Part shown: positions 37,636-46,626 of the stretch, piece after piece
How the letters are laid out: each line of letters starts with the position of its first letter
Numbering within the stretch: the stretch's first letter is position 1
DNA from: Marinobacterium sp. xm-d-530
GTDB taxonomy: Bacteria > Pseudomonadota > Gammaproteobacteria > Pseudomonadales > Balneatricaceae
Length of the DNA: 64,000 nucleotides
Reading direction: 5' to 3'
NCBI RefSeq assembly: GCF_013283365.1
Contig: NZ_WBYM01000002.1
Location: 186,001-250,000 of the forward strand
Made by a program: the position numbers and the translations under genes
Notes under the pieces: generated by a model
Database searches by the model: none
What the model was told of the DNA's origin: nothing
Seen by the model: the letters and a program-made list of their open reading frames with translations, nothing else

Positions 37636-37815
37636 ATGCCTTACACATACGCAACTGTAGATCTAGAAGCAGCAATCAAAGAAGCTCAAGCACTTCGCAG
37701 CCAAGCACTGGCTGAGTTGGTTGACACTACAAGCAAACGTCTAAGCCGTGTTTTTGTTAGCGAACTTCGCACGACTCGCGAATCAGCGCTAGCACGTCTA
37801 ACTCAGGCTGCTTAA
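37636..37815 (+). CDS. Small helical protein of unknown function
   Basis: A 59-residue, Ala- and Arg-rich, wholly helical protein (LEAAIKEAQALRSQALAELVD, then RVFVSELRTTRESALARL). AGAGGAA lies 8 nt before the ATG at 37636; an in-frame ATG at 37630 is too close. Codon use resembles neighbouring genes, and a terminator follows at 37839, so a real gene is likely. No family recognised. Possible roles are a nucleic-acid-binding or protein-binding peptide, but that is speculation. Confidence 0.6.
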   Translation: MPYTYATVDLEAAIKEAQALRSQALAELVDTTSKRLSRVFVSELRTTRESALARLTQAA

Positions 37816-37838
37816 GCCTCCAAAGCATATTGCTCTTT

Positions 37839-37872
37839 GGCCGGTCAGGCTCAGCTCTGATCGGCCTGTTTT
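37839..37872 (+). terminator. Terminator after the 59-residue gene, overlapping the tcdA stop
   Basis: GGCCGGTCAG and CTGATCGGCC (37839-37848 with 37857-37866) form a 10-bp stem with one G-U pair, followed by TGTTTTC. It covers the end of tcdA on the other strand, so it may act in both directions. Confidence 0.7.
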
Positions 37873-38660
37873 CTCTCTCGGGCGACACGCTCACTCATTT
37901 TGATCAACACTCGGCTTACCGCAACATTTGCGAACGCAGCCGTGACTGAAGTAACTGCCCCTAAGCCGCCAGAACAGTCTAAACGCACATCACTCTCACC
38001 AAAGTTTTTTGTCGCACAGACAGATCCATCCAACTGTGGATACCTAGCCTGCTCCTGCGAGAAGACACACTCGACACCAAATCGTTTACCGCTTCGACTG
38101 AACCCGAAATGACGTTTCAATATTGAACGAACCTTAGCGGCCAGCGCATCGTGCTGAGTTTTACTTAGATCAGCAACTTCAATTTTAAGCGGATCAATCA
38201 ACCCACCAGCCCCGCCGGTGGTAACGATCGGAATCTTGCGGCGACGGCAGTACGCAATCATTGCCGCTTTAACACCGGCACTATCAATGGCATCGACGAC
38301 ATAATCAATCGGCTCAACCAATAGGTCAGTAAGATTATCTTGCGTCGCAAAACACTCATGCTCGTGAATAATTAAATCGGGATTAATCTCGCGCGCACGA
38401 TCCGCCATCACCTGAACTTTGGAGGCACCTAAATTTGAGCTAACCGCATGCATCTGGCGATTCGTGTTTGAGACACAAATTTCATCTAGATCAATGAGGC
38501 TAAGCTCACCGATACCACTCCGGGCAAGCGCCTCTACCACCCAGGAGCCAACGCCACCTAAACCGACAACGGCAACATGAGCCTTGTGAAACTTTTCGAG
38601 TGAATCAGTGCCATAGAGGCGCCCAATACCTGCGAATCGATCAAGGTAATCAGAATTCAT
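37851..38660 (-). CDS. tcdA: tRNA threonylcarbamoyladenosine dehydratase TcdA (CsdL)
   Basis: A 269-residue E1/ThiF-like enzyme that converts t6A37 in tRNAs to its cyclic form using ATP. Rossmann nucleotide site VVGLGGVGSWVVEALARSGIG (about 31-51), LIDLDEICVSNTNRQ, and DAIDSAGVKAAMIAYC are the family markers. The ATG lies inside the end of the upstream zinc-ribbon gene (11-bp overlap), so translation is coupled. Confidence 0.95.
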   Translation of the reverse strand: MNSDYLDRFAGIGRLYGTDSLEKFHKAHVAVVGLGGVGSWVVEALARSGIGELSLIDLDEICVSNTNRQMHAVSSNLGASKVQVMADRAREINPDLIIHEHECFATQDNLTDLLVEPIDYVVDAIDSAGVKAAMIAYCRRRKIPIVTTGGAGGLIDPLKIEVADLSKTQHDALAAKVRSILKRHFGFSRSGKRFGVECVFSQEQARYPQLDGSVCATKNFGESDVRLDCSGGLGAVTSVTAAFANVAVSRVLIKMSERVARERKQADQS

Positions 38661-38865
38661 CGTCTGTAATCTCAGTCAGAACAACCTCTCCACACATCTG
38701 GCATTTCCCTTCCAGAAAGATAATACCGTGCAGTTCGTACTCAACAGGATCACTCATACCCAGATCCACTTTCTGACAATGGTCGCACCAGGTATGCAGT
38801 AGCAGCTCTTCACGATCCTCTTTGCTGCGCAGTGTAAAATCTCTAATGACTCGATCATCACTCAT
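38650..38865 (-). CDS. Small four-cysteine protein, probable zinc ribbon
   Basis: A 71-residue protein with two CxxC pairs, CDHC (about residue 27) and CQMC (about residue 57), suggesting a zinc-ribbon fold, plus acidic ends. The start MSDDRVIRDF at 38865 is chosen because the open frame upstream overlaps the pseudouridine synthase. It lies between an RNA pseudouridine synthase and TcdA and overlaps tcdA, so an RNA-modification link is possible. No named family recognised. Confidence 0.7.
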   Translation of the reverse strand: MSDDRVIRDFTLRSKEDREELLLHTWCDHCQKVDLGMSDPVEYELHGIIFLEGKCQMCGEVVLTEITDDEF

Positions 38866-38878
38866 AACTTTTGTCTCA

Positions 38879-39568
38879 TTAATTCTGGTTCTTAAGCCAA
38901 TGTTCTGGCCAATAGTTGCCATTTTCAAGTTGCTTCAGCTTGTCGATAAAAGTGTTTTTGTTGAACCACTCACCTTCTAGAGGGGCTGCCTCTATCTGAA
39001 AAGCCTCTTTTTGGTACTGAAATGCGATACGCCAAGCATGCAGGTAGGTACGATCAGAGGGCTGGCCATATCGCTGGTCACCGAGTATTGCCGCACCTTC
39101 ACTTTTCAGGGCGACTCGAATCTGGTGCGTCTTACCGGTTTTAGGTCGACAGACGAAGAGACGTAAACCCGGCTCAATAGAGAGTGAAAAGAAGTCAGTA
39201 ATAGCAGGGTTAGACTGAGTTTTGAGCAGCTTATAACTTCCATTCCGCGCCGCTGCCATATCACCTTTGATGCGACCCTGCTTTCGTTTCGGCTTCGATT
39301 GGCTTAGGGCGAGATAAGTTTTTTGAATCGACTGTTCACTGAACAGGTTTGATAGCTGCGCGGCTGCTTCGGCATGTTTAGCGAACAGAAGCACGCCCGA
39401 TGTCACCTTATCTAACCGGTGCACCATCCAAAGCTTTAACCCAAACTGTTGTTCAGCAAGCAATTGAAGACCCAACTCTCCTGACTCAGAGTGCATCCCA
39501 ACGCCTATCGGCTTGTAGATGGCCATAAAATCGGGGTGATCAAAAAGGCGTTGCAGCGTCACAGCCAA
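38879..39568 (-). CDS. RluA-family RNA pseudouridine synthase
   Basis: A 229-residue protein with the catalytic motif HRLDKVTSGVLLFAK (Asp in HRLD), YLALSQSKP, and KTGKTHQIRVALKSEGAAILGDQRYG. It lacks an S4 domain. It fits the RluA-like subgroup related to YfiC-type tRNA/rRNA enzymes; the target uridine cannot be told. It overlaps hda by 10 bp. Confidence 0.88.
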   Translation of the reverse strand: MAVTLQRLFDHPDFMAIYKPIGVGMHSESGELGLQLLAEQQFGLKLWMVHRLDKVTSGVLLFAKHAEAAAQLSNLFSEQSIQKTYLALSQSKPKRKQGRIKGDMAAARNGSYKLLKTQSNPAITDFFSLSIEPGLRLFVCRPKTGKTHQIRVALKSEGAAILGDQRYGQPSDRTYLHAWRIAFQYQKEAFQIEAAPLEGEWFNKNTFIDKLKQLENGNYWPEHWLKNQN

Positions 39569-40287
39569 CCCAACACCTGTTTAGCAAAGGGGATGGTCAG
39601 TTTTCGTTGCGCCTGCAAAGAGGCTCGATCCAACTGATCCAGGTATTCATACTGTTTCGAAAGGTCTCGCTCACCATGATTCAATAGATACTGTGCGACC
39701 TCATCAGCCAACACCAAGCCTCTAGCGGCAGCCTCTTGCTGAATCGCTTCCCGTTTCTGCTCATCCGAGAGAGCCTCCAGCTTGAAAGCCAGCCCCCAAG
39801 CCAAGCGTGAACGAAGGTCTGGAAGCTCAATTTGGCTGTTTGCGGGGGAATCCACACCACTGATCAACAATGAGTGGCCAATGTCTCGAATGCGATTGAA
39901 TAGATGAAAAAGCGCCTCTTGCCAAGCTGAATCTCCTATCACAGCACCCACATCATCCAAACAGACCAGCTGAAAATGCTCCAACCCTTCAAGCATCTCC
40001 ACCGACAATTCATCGGTTTGACTCAGTGGTAGATAGATCGCCGAAATACCGAGAAGCTCTGCCTCGTTACAGAGCGCCTGAAGAAGATAGCTCTTACCGG
40101 TATTCTCACGACCGTATAGATAGACAAAAGACTCTTGGGACTGATTCTCTTGTCTATTAATCAAACCCTTTAACGCTGGTATTAATGCACTCTGTTGGGA
40201 CTGAACAAAACGAGATAGCTTAGCGTCACTGCGAAGCTGAACACCTAAAGGGAGTTGCTGAGGAGTATTCTGTGATGAGAGAGACAT
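39559..40287 (-). CDS. hda: DnaA regulatory inactivator Hda
   Basis: A 242-residue DnaA-like AAA+ protein. QLPLGVQLR near the N terminus resembles the clamp-binding motif (QLxLx) through which Hda binds DnaN, then Walker A GRENTGKS (about 54-61) and Walker B LVCLDDVGA. With the sliding clamp it stimulates hydrolysis of DnaA-ATP after replication starts. The start overlaps the perM stop by one base. Confidence 0.93.
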   Translation of the reverse strand: MSLSSQNTPQQLPLGVQLRSDAKLSRFVQSQQSALIPALKGLINRQENQSQESFVYLYGRENTGKSYLLQALCNEAELLGISAIYLPLSQTDELSVEMLEGLEHFQLVCLDDVGAVIGDSAWQEALFHLFNRIRDIGHSLLISGVDSPANSQIELPDLRSRLAWGLAFKLEALSDEQKREAIQQEAAARGLVLADEVAQYLLNHGERDLSKQYEYLDQLDRASLQAQRKLTIPFAKQVLGWL

Positions 40288-41360
40288 CAGACTGACGGTT
40301 CATCCTGATCAACTGCGTGATGGTAAAGCGAACTCTGTTTATAGCCACTGTGAAGATGTGACAATAACACGCGAATAATAGCCGCCACCGGCAGCGCCAA
40401 CAACACACCAATGAAGCCAAACAGCTGACCACCCGCCATAATCGCAAAAATGACCGTAACCGGATGAAGACCGATCTGATCACCGACGAGTTTCGGGGTC
40501 AGGACCATACCTTCCAGCAGTTGGCCGACCATAAAGACCGCTGCTACACCCAGAAGAATGGTCGGATCTTGGAACTGAACATAGGCCGCAACCGAAGAGG
40601 AGAGAATGCCAATGATCACGCCAAGGTAAGGAACGATACTCGCCAACCCTGCAATCAATCCTAACAGCAGAGCAAGATCTACCCCGAGAAGTGCCAGGCC
40701 TATCGCATAGATAACACCCAACACCAGCATGACCACTAACTGCCCTTTCATGAAAGCACCGAGGACAAAATCACACTCTTTTGCCCAGATAGAGACCTTA
40801 GGTTCTAGATTTCTTGGCAACAACTCAGCGATGTTTGCGACCATCGTGTCCCAATCTCTCAACAGATAGAAAGTGACGACTGGAATCAATACCAGATTGG
40901 CTAACCAAGCAGCGATAGCCAATCCAGACTGTGTAATAGAGGATATAAGAGCGGTCGCGATTGAACCGGTACTCTGCCAGTGTTGAGCCAACACGGCTGT
41001 AATTTGAGCCAGATCCGGTTTAGCAATGGACAGACCTAAGTTAGCTTCAATCAGAGGGATCAACTCGTTGTTAACCAGTTCGATAACTACTGGAATTCGC
41101 TGAGCGACAATCTGAATTTGATGTGACAACTGTGGTATCAGCAGCAGTAATGCACCCACCAGAACCAAGGCTAAGGAGGTAAATACAACAATGACGGCCG
41201 GGGTTCGACCCATGCCTTTTGCCTCTAATCGATCAGCAATAGGGTCTGATATGTATGCCAATAGAGCACCCGCAACAAAGGGACTTAATACCGGTGCCAA
41301 TAGATATAGAAGGATTGTGATAACAATTAGAACTGAGAGAATAAACCAACGCTGCTGCAT
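40287..41360 (-). CDS. perM: AI-2E/PerM-family membrane transporter
   Basis: A 357-residue membrane protein with about eight hydrophobic segments and the family blocks PFVAGALLAYISDPIADRLE near the N terminus and GLASIVPYLGVIIGILSS (about 235-252). The family includes AI-2 exporters and Na+/H+ antiporters; the substrate here is unknown. Its position between DUF2066 and hda matches Pseudomonas. Its ATG overlaps the DUF2066 stop. Confidence 0.88.
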   Translation of the reverse strand: MQQRWFILSVLIVITILLYLLAPVLSPFVAGALLAYISDPIADRLEAKGMGRTPAVIVVFTSLALVLVGALLLLIPQLSHQIQIVAQRIPVVIELVNNELIPLIEANLGLSIAKPDLAQITAVLAQHWQSTGSIATALISSITQSGLAIAAWLANLVLIPVVTFYLLRDWDTMVANIAELLPRNLEPKVSIWAKECDFVLGAFMKGQLVVMLVLGVIYAIGLALLGVDLALLLGLIAGLASIVPYLGVIIGILSSSVAAYVQFQDPTILLGVAAVFMVGQLLEGMVLTPKLVGDQIGLHPVTVIFAIMAGGQLFGFIGVLLALPVAAIIRVLLSHLHSGYKQSSLYHHAVDQDEPSV

Positions 41361-42373
41361 TATTCGATCACTTCTTCAATTGATGGAGTGATTTCTGCCT
41401 CAGGCACAAGAGTAGCATCACTATCAGTAGACAAAGGCTCTAATAAGGCTTCAAGGGTTGCTGGCTCTTCCAGCTGAAAGGGTTTGTACTGGTAAGCATC
41501 AATACCCGTCTCCTCTAACCAAGATTGCTCAACCAATAGAGCACTCAGTTCGGCAAGCCCGAGATCAGAACCCACCACTAAACGGATTTCAACGTCGTTC
41601 ATCTGTGACACATACAAAAATTTAACACCCTCTGTCTCACGTAGTTTACCTGTCACTCGTAACAGTGAAGAGAGATCATCCAGACCTGTCACGCTGATCT
41701 CATGACCAGTGTGTTGATAGTTACTGGAAACAATCGCAGAGCTCTGTGTGGGTAAAACGGGCGCAGCGGTTTCAACAGCCGAGATAACCGGAGGCGCAAC
41801 CTGATCTACCTGAGCCGTTGGAGCCTCAACCCTTTCCGGTTTAATCGATTCTACGTCTGCGGTGTTAGCATTGGGCTGCTCGACTATTTCATCAGCGGTG
41901 GAGCGCTCATCAATGGCCGGACCCGCCTCTAAATCCAGTTGCATTTTTAGCCAACTCACACCCAAGGCAAGCCCATCGCTGGTCACGGAAGTACGAAGAT
42001 TTTGACCTACACCCTCTTTAATAAATCGCCAATTGATACCACCCTCGTTCAATTGCACGAGCACTGCAGCACCATTTCCGGTGCCGGCCGCACTGCGTTG
42101 AAGTGTTTCATCAATGGCTTTGCCCTGAACCAGTTGAGGGTAGAAGAGTGGCCCGACGCCAAATTCACTGGGCAGTGCGACTGAGATAGATTCAGATCGA
42201 CCTTTTTCGACCAAGAATTGCACCCAACGAGCACTCTCCTGCTCAGCTTTAACCGGCGATTCGCGCCCATCAACTGGCCACAATAGTAGATCTTTAGCCA
42301 CCGCACTCACTGAGCAAGTCAGTAGAGCTGAAGCTAGAGCTAGAACCTTGATTTTCATTAAATGGCGAGACAT
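41360..42373 (-). CDS. DUF2066 periplasmic protein
   Basis: A protein of about 337 residues beginning with a signal peptide (MKIKVLALASALLTCSVSAVA). The mature part has a DUF2066-like N-terminal region (LLLWPVDGRES, WRFIKEGVGQ), a Glu/Pro/Val-rich linker, and a second domain with two repeats resembling beta-alpha units. Function unknown. Start chosen at 42373 (MSRHLMKIK, with AGG upstream) rather than the longer frame to 42460. It diverges from purM. Confidence 0.78.
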   Translation of the reverse strand: MSRHLMKIKVLALASALLTCSVSAVAKDLLLWPVDGRESPVKAEQESARWVQFLVEKGRSESISVALPSEFGVGPLFYPQLVQGKAIDETLQRSAAGTGNGAAVLVQLNEGGINWRFIKEGVGQNLRTSVTSDGLALGVSWLKMQLDLEAGPAIDERSTADEIVEQPNANTADVESIKPERVEAPTAQVDQVAPPVISAVETAAPVLPTQSSAIVSSNYQHTGHEISVTGLDDLSSLLRVTGKLRETEGVKFLYVSQMNDVEIRLVVGSDLGLAELSALLVEQSWLEETGIDAYQYKPFQLEEPATLEALLEPLSTDSDATLVPEAEITPSIEEVIE

Positions 42374-42500
42374 CAAAAAACCTAAGAAAAAATCATCGCT
42401 AAATTTGCTAAGAACTGTAACACACAATAGCTCAGCGGTGCGCAAACTGATAGAATTCACAACCTATTAAATTCGCTTTCACCCCTGAGGTTAAACACAG

Positions 42501-43559
42501 ATGTCTAGCAATACCAATACCCCTTCAATCAGCTACAAAGATGCTGGAGTCGATATCGATGCAGGTAACGCCCTTGTCGAGAAAATAAAAGGTGTTGCTA
42601 AACGCACAGCCCGTCCAGAAGTGATGGGTGGTTTGGGTGGCTTTGGTGCTCTGTGTGAAATCCCGGAGGGTTACCGCCAGCCAGTACTGGTCTCCGGCAC
42701 CGACGGTGTCGGTACTAAACTGAAGTTGGCCATGGATCTTGGCCGTCATGACACCATCGGTATCGACTTGGTGGCTATGTGTGTTAATGACCTAGTCGTT
42801 GCTGGTGCAGAGCCTCTATTCTTCCTTGACTACTACGCAACAGGCAAACTGAATGTCGATATGGCAGCAGACGTTGTATCCGGTATTGGTAAAGGGTGTG
42901 AACTGGCCGGTGCCGCACTGGTTGGTGGTGAAACAGCCGAAATGCCAGGCATGTACGAAGGCGACGATTACGATCTAGCCGGCTTCTGTACTGGCGTTGT
43001 CGAGAAATCAGAGATCATTGATGGTACTAAAGTACAAGCTGGTGACGCTCTAATCGCACTGGGTTCATCGGGTCCTCACTCAAACGGTTACTCACTGATT
43101 CGTAAAATTCTTGAAGTGTCTAACGCTGACCTAAACCAACCAATGGGTAAGGGTACGCTCGCAGATGCACTGATGGAACCTACTCGCATCTACGTTAAAT
43201 CGGTTCTTGAGCTGATCTCGAAGGTACAGGTTAACGCTCTGTCTCACATCACCGGCGGTGGCCTTCTAGAGAACATCCCACGCGTACTTCCTGAGAGCGC
43301 AAAAGCGGTGATCGATACCAATAGCTGGGAGATTCCAGAAGTATTCCGTTGGATTCAAGCCGGCGGCAACGTTGATCAAACAGAGATGTACCGCACCCTT
43401 AACTGTGGCGTTGGCATGGTGATCTGTGTTCCTGGCAGTGAAGCTGATAAGGCCATTGAGATCCTGTCTGCAGCTGGCGAAGAGGCTTGGCTGATCGGTT
43501 CAATCGCAAACGCTTCAGCGGGCGACGAGCAAGTTGAGCTGGCAGGTATGAGCCACTAA
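42501..43559 (+). CDS. purM: Phosphoribosylformylglycinamidine cyclo-ligase (AIR synthetase)
   Basis: A 352-residue purine synthesis enzyme, ATP-dependent closure of FGAM to [18 protein letters not shown] at the N terminus, [23 protein letters not shown] and [14 protein letters not shown] are the signature blocks. It is followed 2 bp later by purN, the usual pairing. Confidence 0.97.
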   Translation: MSSNTNTPSISYKDAGVDIDAGNALVEKIKGVAKRTARPEVMGGLGGFGALCEIPEGYRQPVLVSGTDGVGTKLKLAMDLGRHDTIGIDLVAMCVNDLVVAGAEPLFFLDYYATGKLNVDMAADVVSGIGKGCELAGAALVGGETAEMPGMYEGDDYDLAGFCTGVVEKSEIIDGTKVQAGDALIALGSSGPHSNGYSLIRKILEVSNADLNQPMGKGTLADALMEPTRIYVKSVLELISKVQVNALSHITGGGLLENIPRVLPESAKAVIDTNSWEIPEVFRWIQAGGNVDQTEMYRTLNCGVGMVICVPGSEADKAIEILSAAGEEAWLIGSIANASAGDEQVELAGMSH

Positions 43560-43561
43560 CT

Positions 43562-44200
43562 ATGAAGAACATTGTAGTTCTAATCTCAGGGTCGGGATCG
43601 AATCTACAAGCCATCATAGATGCTACCGCCAACGACCAGCACTGCCGTGTTGTTGGCGTGCTCTCAAACAGAGAGAGAGCATATGGTTTAGAGCGCGCTA
43701 AAAAAGCCGGTATAGAGACAGCTGTGGTTGATCATACCCATTTCGATTCACGCCTTGCGTTTGATAGTGCACTGATGGAGCAGATCGATGCATGGCAAGC
43801 GGACCTCGTGGTATTGGCTGGCTTCATGCGGATCTTGACAGACGAATTTGTTCAGCACTTCAGCGGTCGACTTCTTAACATCCACCCCTCTCTTCTGCCT
43901 AAATATAAAGGCACCAACACCCATCAGAGAGCATTGGAGGCTGGCGATACAGAGCATGGCTGTACTGTGCACTTTGTCTCAGAAGAGCTGGACGGCGGAG
44001 CTGCCATCATTCAGGCTGCTACCTACATCGAGCAAGGCGACACTGTTGATTCATTGATCCAAAAAGTGCATCAGCTAGAGCATAAAATCTACCCACTTGC
44101 AGTCTCTTGGTTTGCCTCTGAACGCATCACTCTAGAGAACAACCGAGTCTTTCTAGACGGATCACCTTTGGGTGAAACAGGCTACCTTTACCGAGTGTAA
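43562..44200 (+). CDS. purN: Phosphoribosylglycinamide formyltransferase
   Basis: A 212-residue GAR transformylase using 10-formyl-THF. ISGSGSNLQAIIDA at the N terminus, the catalytic region MRILTDEFVQ followed by NIHPSLLPKYKG with its His, and VHFVSEELDGGAAI with the catalytic Asp are present. The next gene starts directly after its stop. Confidence 0.97.
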   Translation: MKNIVVLISGSGSNLQAIIDATANDQHCRVVGVLSNRERAYGLERAKKAGIETAVVDHTHFDSRLAFDSALMEQIDAWQADLVVLAGFMRILTDEFVQHFSGRLLNIHPSLLPKYKGTNTHQRALEAGDTEHGCTVHFVSEELDGGAAIIQAATYIEQGDTVDSLIQKVHQLEHKIYPLAVSWFASERITLENNRVFLDGSPLGETGYLYRV

Positions 44201-44905
44201 ATGAGGATTAATGGGAAGATGAGAAGTTGGGTAGCACTGTTATCGATACTTCTTATCGGCCCATCCTTTGCTCAACCTACCCCTTTTAAAGCCTCTTACA
44301 GTGCCAACATCGATCTTTTAATTGATGTTCCAGTGACTGCGACACGAGAGCTCGTTAAAACCTCCACAGGAACCTGGCGATTTACCAACAGAGCCTCAGC
44401 GTTTATGGCCAAGCAGAGAGAAACCAGCGAGCTCAAATTCAGTCATGGTGAGTGGTCACCGCTCTTATACAACTACGAGCGCAGTCTGTTTGGTCGCTCA
44501 CGCTCTATCTCAATTGACTTTGATGAGGCTGGAGGCCGAATTACGACACTGGTCAATGGGGACCCCTGGAATCAACCTTGGGAGAGTGCAGTTCAAGATA
44601 GGCTCAGTTACCAGCTTCAACTCAGAGAAGATTTAAAGTCAGGGCGGCAACAACTTGACTATAGAATCGCTGATGGTGGGCAGATAAAAAATTATCAGTT
44701 TAATAGGCTTGGCGAAGAGTTACTGAGAACCCCTGCTGGAACCTTTCTATGTGAAAAATTGCAACTGGTTCGAGCCGGCCAACAGCATACGACTCTTATC
44801 TGGATGGCAAAAGAGCTCGACTACCTCACCATACGTTTAATCCGAATCGATGCAGACGGCAAAGAGCACCTTCTTAACTTAAAATCCGTGGAATTTTATG
44901 ATTGA
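44201..44905 (+). CDS. DUF3108 exported protein
   Basis: A 234-residue protein with a signal peptide (hydrophobic VALLSILLIGPSFAQ) and a beta-rich DUF3108 domain containing FKASYSANIDLL, NYERSLFGRSR and AGTFLCEKLQLVR. The family is found beside purMN in Pseudomonas and is thought to be periplasmic; function unknown. A second ATG at 44219 could also start it. It overlaps the YfcL-like gene by 8 bp. Confidence 0.8.
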   Translation: MRINGKMRSWVALLSILLIGPSFAQPTPFKASYSANIDLLIDVPVTATRELVKTSTGTWRFTNRASAFMAKQRETSELKFSHGEWSPLLYNYERSLFGRSRSISIDFDEAGGRITTLVNGDPWNQPWESAVQDRLSYQLQLREDLKSGRQQLDYRIADGGQIKNYQFNRLGEELLRTPAGTFLCEKLQLVRAGQQHTTLIWMAKELDYLTIRLIRIDADGKEHLLNLKSVEFYD

Positions 44906-45134
44906 TTTAAAGACCCTATCCGATCAACTGTTAGAGCTTGAAACCGTCTCACTGGACAACCCTGATCAGCTGTTTGCGATCTCCTATATCAGGGGGCATA
45001 TCGATCTACTTCATAGCCAAGATGCAAAACTGAATCTAGCTCAATTGATCACTGAGATTAGCGAATCATTCAAGGTCGACAAGATGTCAGCAACCGATCA
45101 ATCACTTGTTTTAGAGCTGTTGAATTCATTTTAA
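44898..45134 (+). CDS. YfcL-family small protein
   Basis: A 78-residue protein whose core LFAISYIRGHIDLLHSQ matches the E. coli YfcL block LFASGYLRGHL, with a C-terminal TDQSLVLELL resembling RDQALV. The family has no assigned function. It is the last gene of the purM-purN-DUF3108 run, so it is probably transcribed with it. No terminator with a T-run is visible after it. Confidence 0.75.
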   Translation: MIDLKTLSDQLLELETVSLDNPDQLFAISYIRGHIDLLHSQDAKLNLAQLITEISESFKVDKMSATDQSLVLELLNSF

Positions 45135-45185
45135 TTCTTAGACTCTACACCTTCGAATAAATCCCCTTTACATCCCCCGTCGTAA

Positions 45186-45232
45186 TTGACAATTCGCAAA
45201 TTAAGAGTACGATACTTATCTTAAGCTATAAG
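45186..45232 (+). promoter_or_regulatory. Promoter and candidate operator of the persulfide dioxygenase operon
   Basis: A perfect -35 box TTGACA (45186-45191), 16-bp spacer and TACGAT (45208-45213). The inverted repeat CTTAT-N8-ATAAG (45215-45232) lies over the expected start site. The layout fits repression by an ArsR-type persulfide sensor such as BigR or SqrR, known to control such operons, but no regulator gene lies in the window. Confidence 0.6.
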
Positions 45233-45292
45233 CATATAACTAAAGTCTAGACAGACCGTTAATTGCACCTTAAAAGCTAGATGGAGCATCCA

Positions 45293-46156
45293 ATGCAGCC
45301 TATCGTTAAAACCTTCTTTGATGAACCCACCTTTACCTTCAGCCACGTTGTTTCAGACTCTGAAACGAAAGAGTGTGCAATTATCGATTCCGTTCTCGAT
45401 TTCGATTACGCGTCAGGTAAAACTGATCGAGTATCAGCCGATCAAATCATCACCTACATAAAAGAAGAGGGGCTGCAGACCAAATGGATTCTTGAAACTC
45501 ACGTTCATGCCGATCACCTATCTGCAGCACCCTACTTAAAGGATCAACTGGGCGGCACCCTAGCCATTGGTGATCACATCACTGTGGTACAAGATGTTTT
45601 CGGAAAGGCTTTTAATGCCGGCACAGAATTCGAACGTGATGGCAGCCAGTTTGATCATCTATTCAAAGATGATGAGTCATTTAATATCGGCTCAATCGCT
45701 GCAAAAGCGATCCACACACCCGGACACACCCCTGCTTGTATGAGCTATTTAATCGGTGACGCTCTGTTTGTGGGTGACACCTTATTCATGCCTGACTACG
45801 GAACCGCGCGTTGCGATTTTCCTGGGGGCGATGCAACAACCCTCTACCAGTCGATTCAGAAGCTATTCACCCTACCGGATGAGACCCGTGTCTTTATGTG
45901 TCATGACTACAAGGCACCTGGTCGTGATGAGTACCAATTTGAAACCACCATCGGTGAAGAGCGCCAGCACAATATTCACGTCAGCGTAGAGCATGATCAG
46001 GCTGACTTTATTCAAATGCGTGAATCACGTGATGCAACACTTGATATGCCTCGCCTGATTCTGCCGTCGGTTCAAGTCAATATGCGTGCTGGTCATCTGC
46101 CACCTGCTGAAGATAACGGTCAGCGCTACCTAAAAATTCCGGTAGACCTTTTCTAA
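45293..46156 (+). CDS. Persulfide dioxygenase / Blh-type metallo-beta-lactamase-fold protein
   Basis: A 287-residue MBL-fold protein with THVHADHLSAAPYL, HTPGHTPACM, GDTLFMPDYGTARCDFPGG and MCHDYKAPGR, the metal ligands and ETHE1-type pattern of persulfide dioxygenases, which oxidise glutathione persulfide to sulfite. It equals the MBL half of Blh proteins. The ATG at 45293 follows GGAG by 6 nt; the ATG at 45281 has no ribosome site. First gene of a sulfur operon. Confidence 0.9.
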   Translation: MQPIVKTFFDEPTFTFSHVVSDSETKECAIIDSVLDFDYASGKTDRVSADQIITYIKEEGLQTKWILETHVHADHLSAAPYLKDQLGGTLAIGDHITVVQDVFGKAFNAGTEFERDGSQFDHLFKDDESFNIGSIAAKAIHTPGHTPACMSYLIGDALFVGDTLFMPDYGTARCDFPGGDATTLYQSIQKLFTLPDETRVFMCHDYKAPGRDEYQFETTIGEERQHNIHVSVEHDQADFIQMRESRDATLDMPRLILPSVQVNMRAGHLPPAEDNGQRYLKIPVDLF

Positions 46157-46171
46157 TTAAGGAAACATTTC

Positions 46172-46591
46172 ATGGATGTAAGAAAACTCACAGATTCAAT
46201 CAGCGTGTCACCTCAAGTAGCGATTGAAGATATTAAGTCCATTGCTGAAGCAGGCTTTAAAACCGTTATTTGCAACCGACCAAACGGCGAGAGCGAGGAT
46301 CAACCCGATCTAGCACTGATTGAAGCGGAGTGTCAGAAGCTGGGGTTAACCTACATCTCTCAGCCCGTTATCTCTGGCAACATCAGCGACCAAGATGTTG
46401 AGGCATTTGATCAGTTCTTAGCATCCGCGCAAACTCCGATCTTCGCTTTTTGTCGCACCGGTACTCGCTGCACCATGCTATGGGGCATGGCAGAAGGGTC
46501 AAGACAGGAAGCCCAAGCGATTATCGATAAGGCCGCTAATGCTGGGTATGACCTTAACGGAATTAGAGCGCGAATCGAGGCACGTCAGTAA
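46172..46591 (+). CDS. DUF442 rhodanese/phosphatase-like sulfur transferase
   Basis: A 139-residue protein of the DUF442 (TIGR01244) family with the CRTGTRC active-site loop (about residues 96-102) and the N-terminal VSPQ segment. In Blh proteins this domain is fused to the persulfide dioxygenase; here it is a separate gene 15 bp downstream. Likely to handle persulfide sulfur, for example as a sulfurtransferase. The substrate is inferred. Confidence 0.88.
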   Translation: MDVRKLTDSISVSPQVAIEDIKSIAEAGFKTVICNRPNGESEDQPDLALIEAECQKLGLTYISQPVISGNISDQDVEAFDQFLASAQTPIFAFCRTGTRCTMLWGMAEGSRQEAQAIIDKAANAGYDLNGIRARIEARQ

Positions 46592-46626
46592 TAAAGCAGC
46601 GTTTTCTGCTTTTCAGGATTAATACT

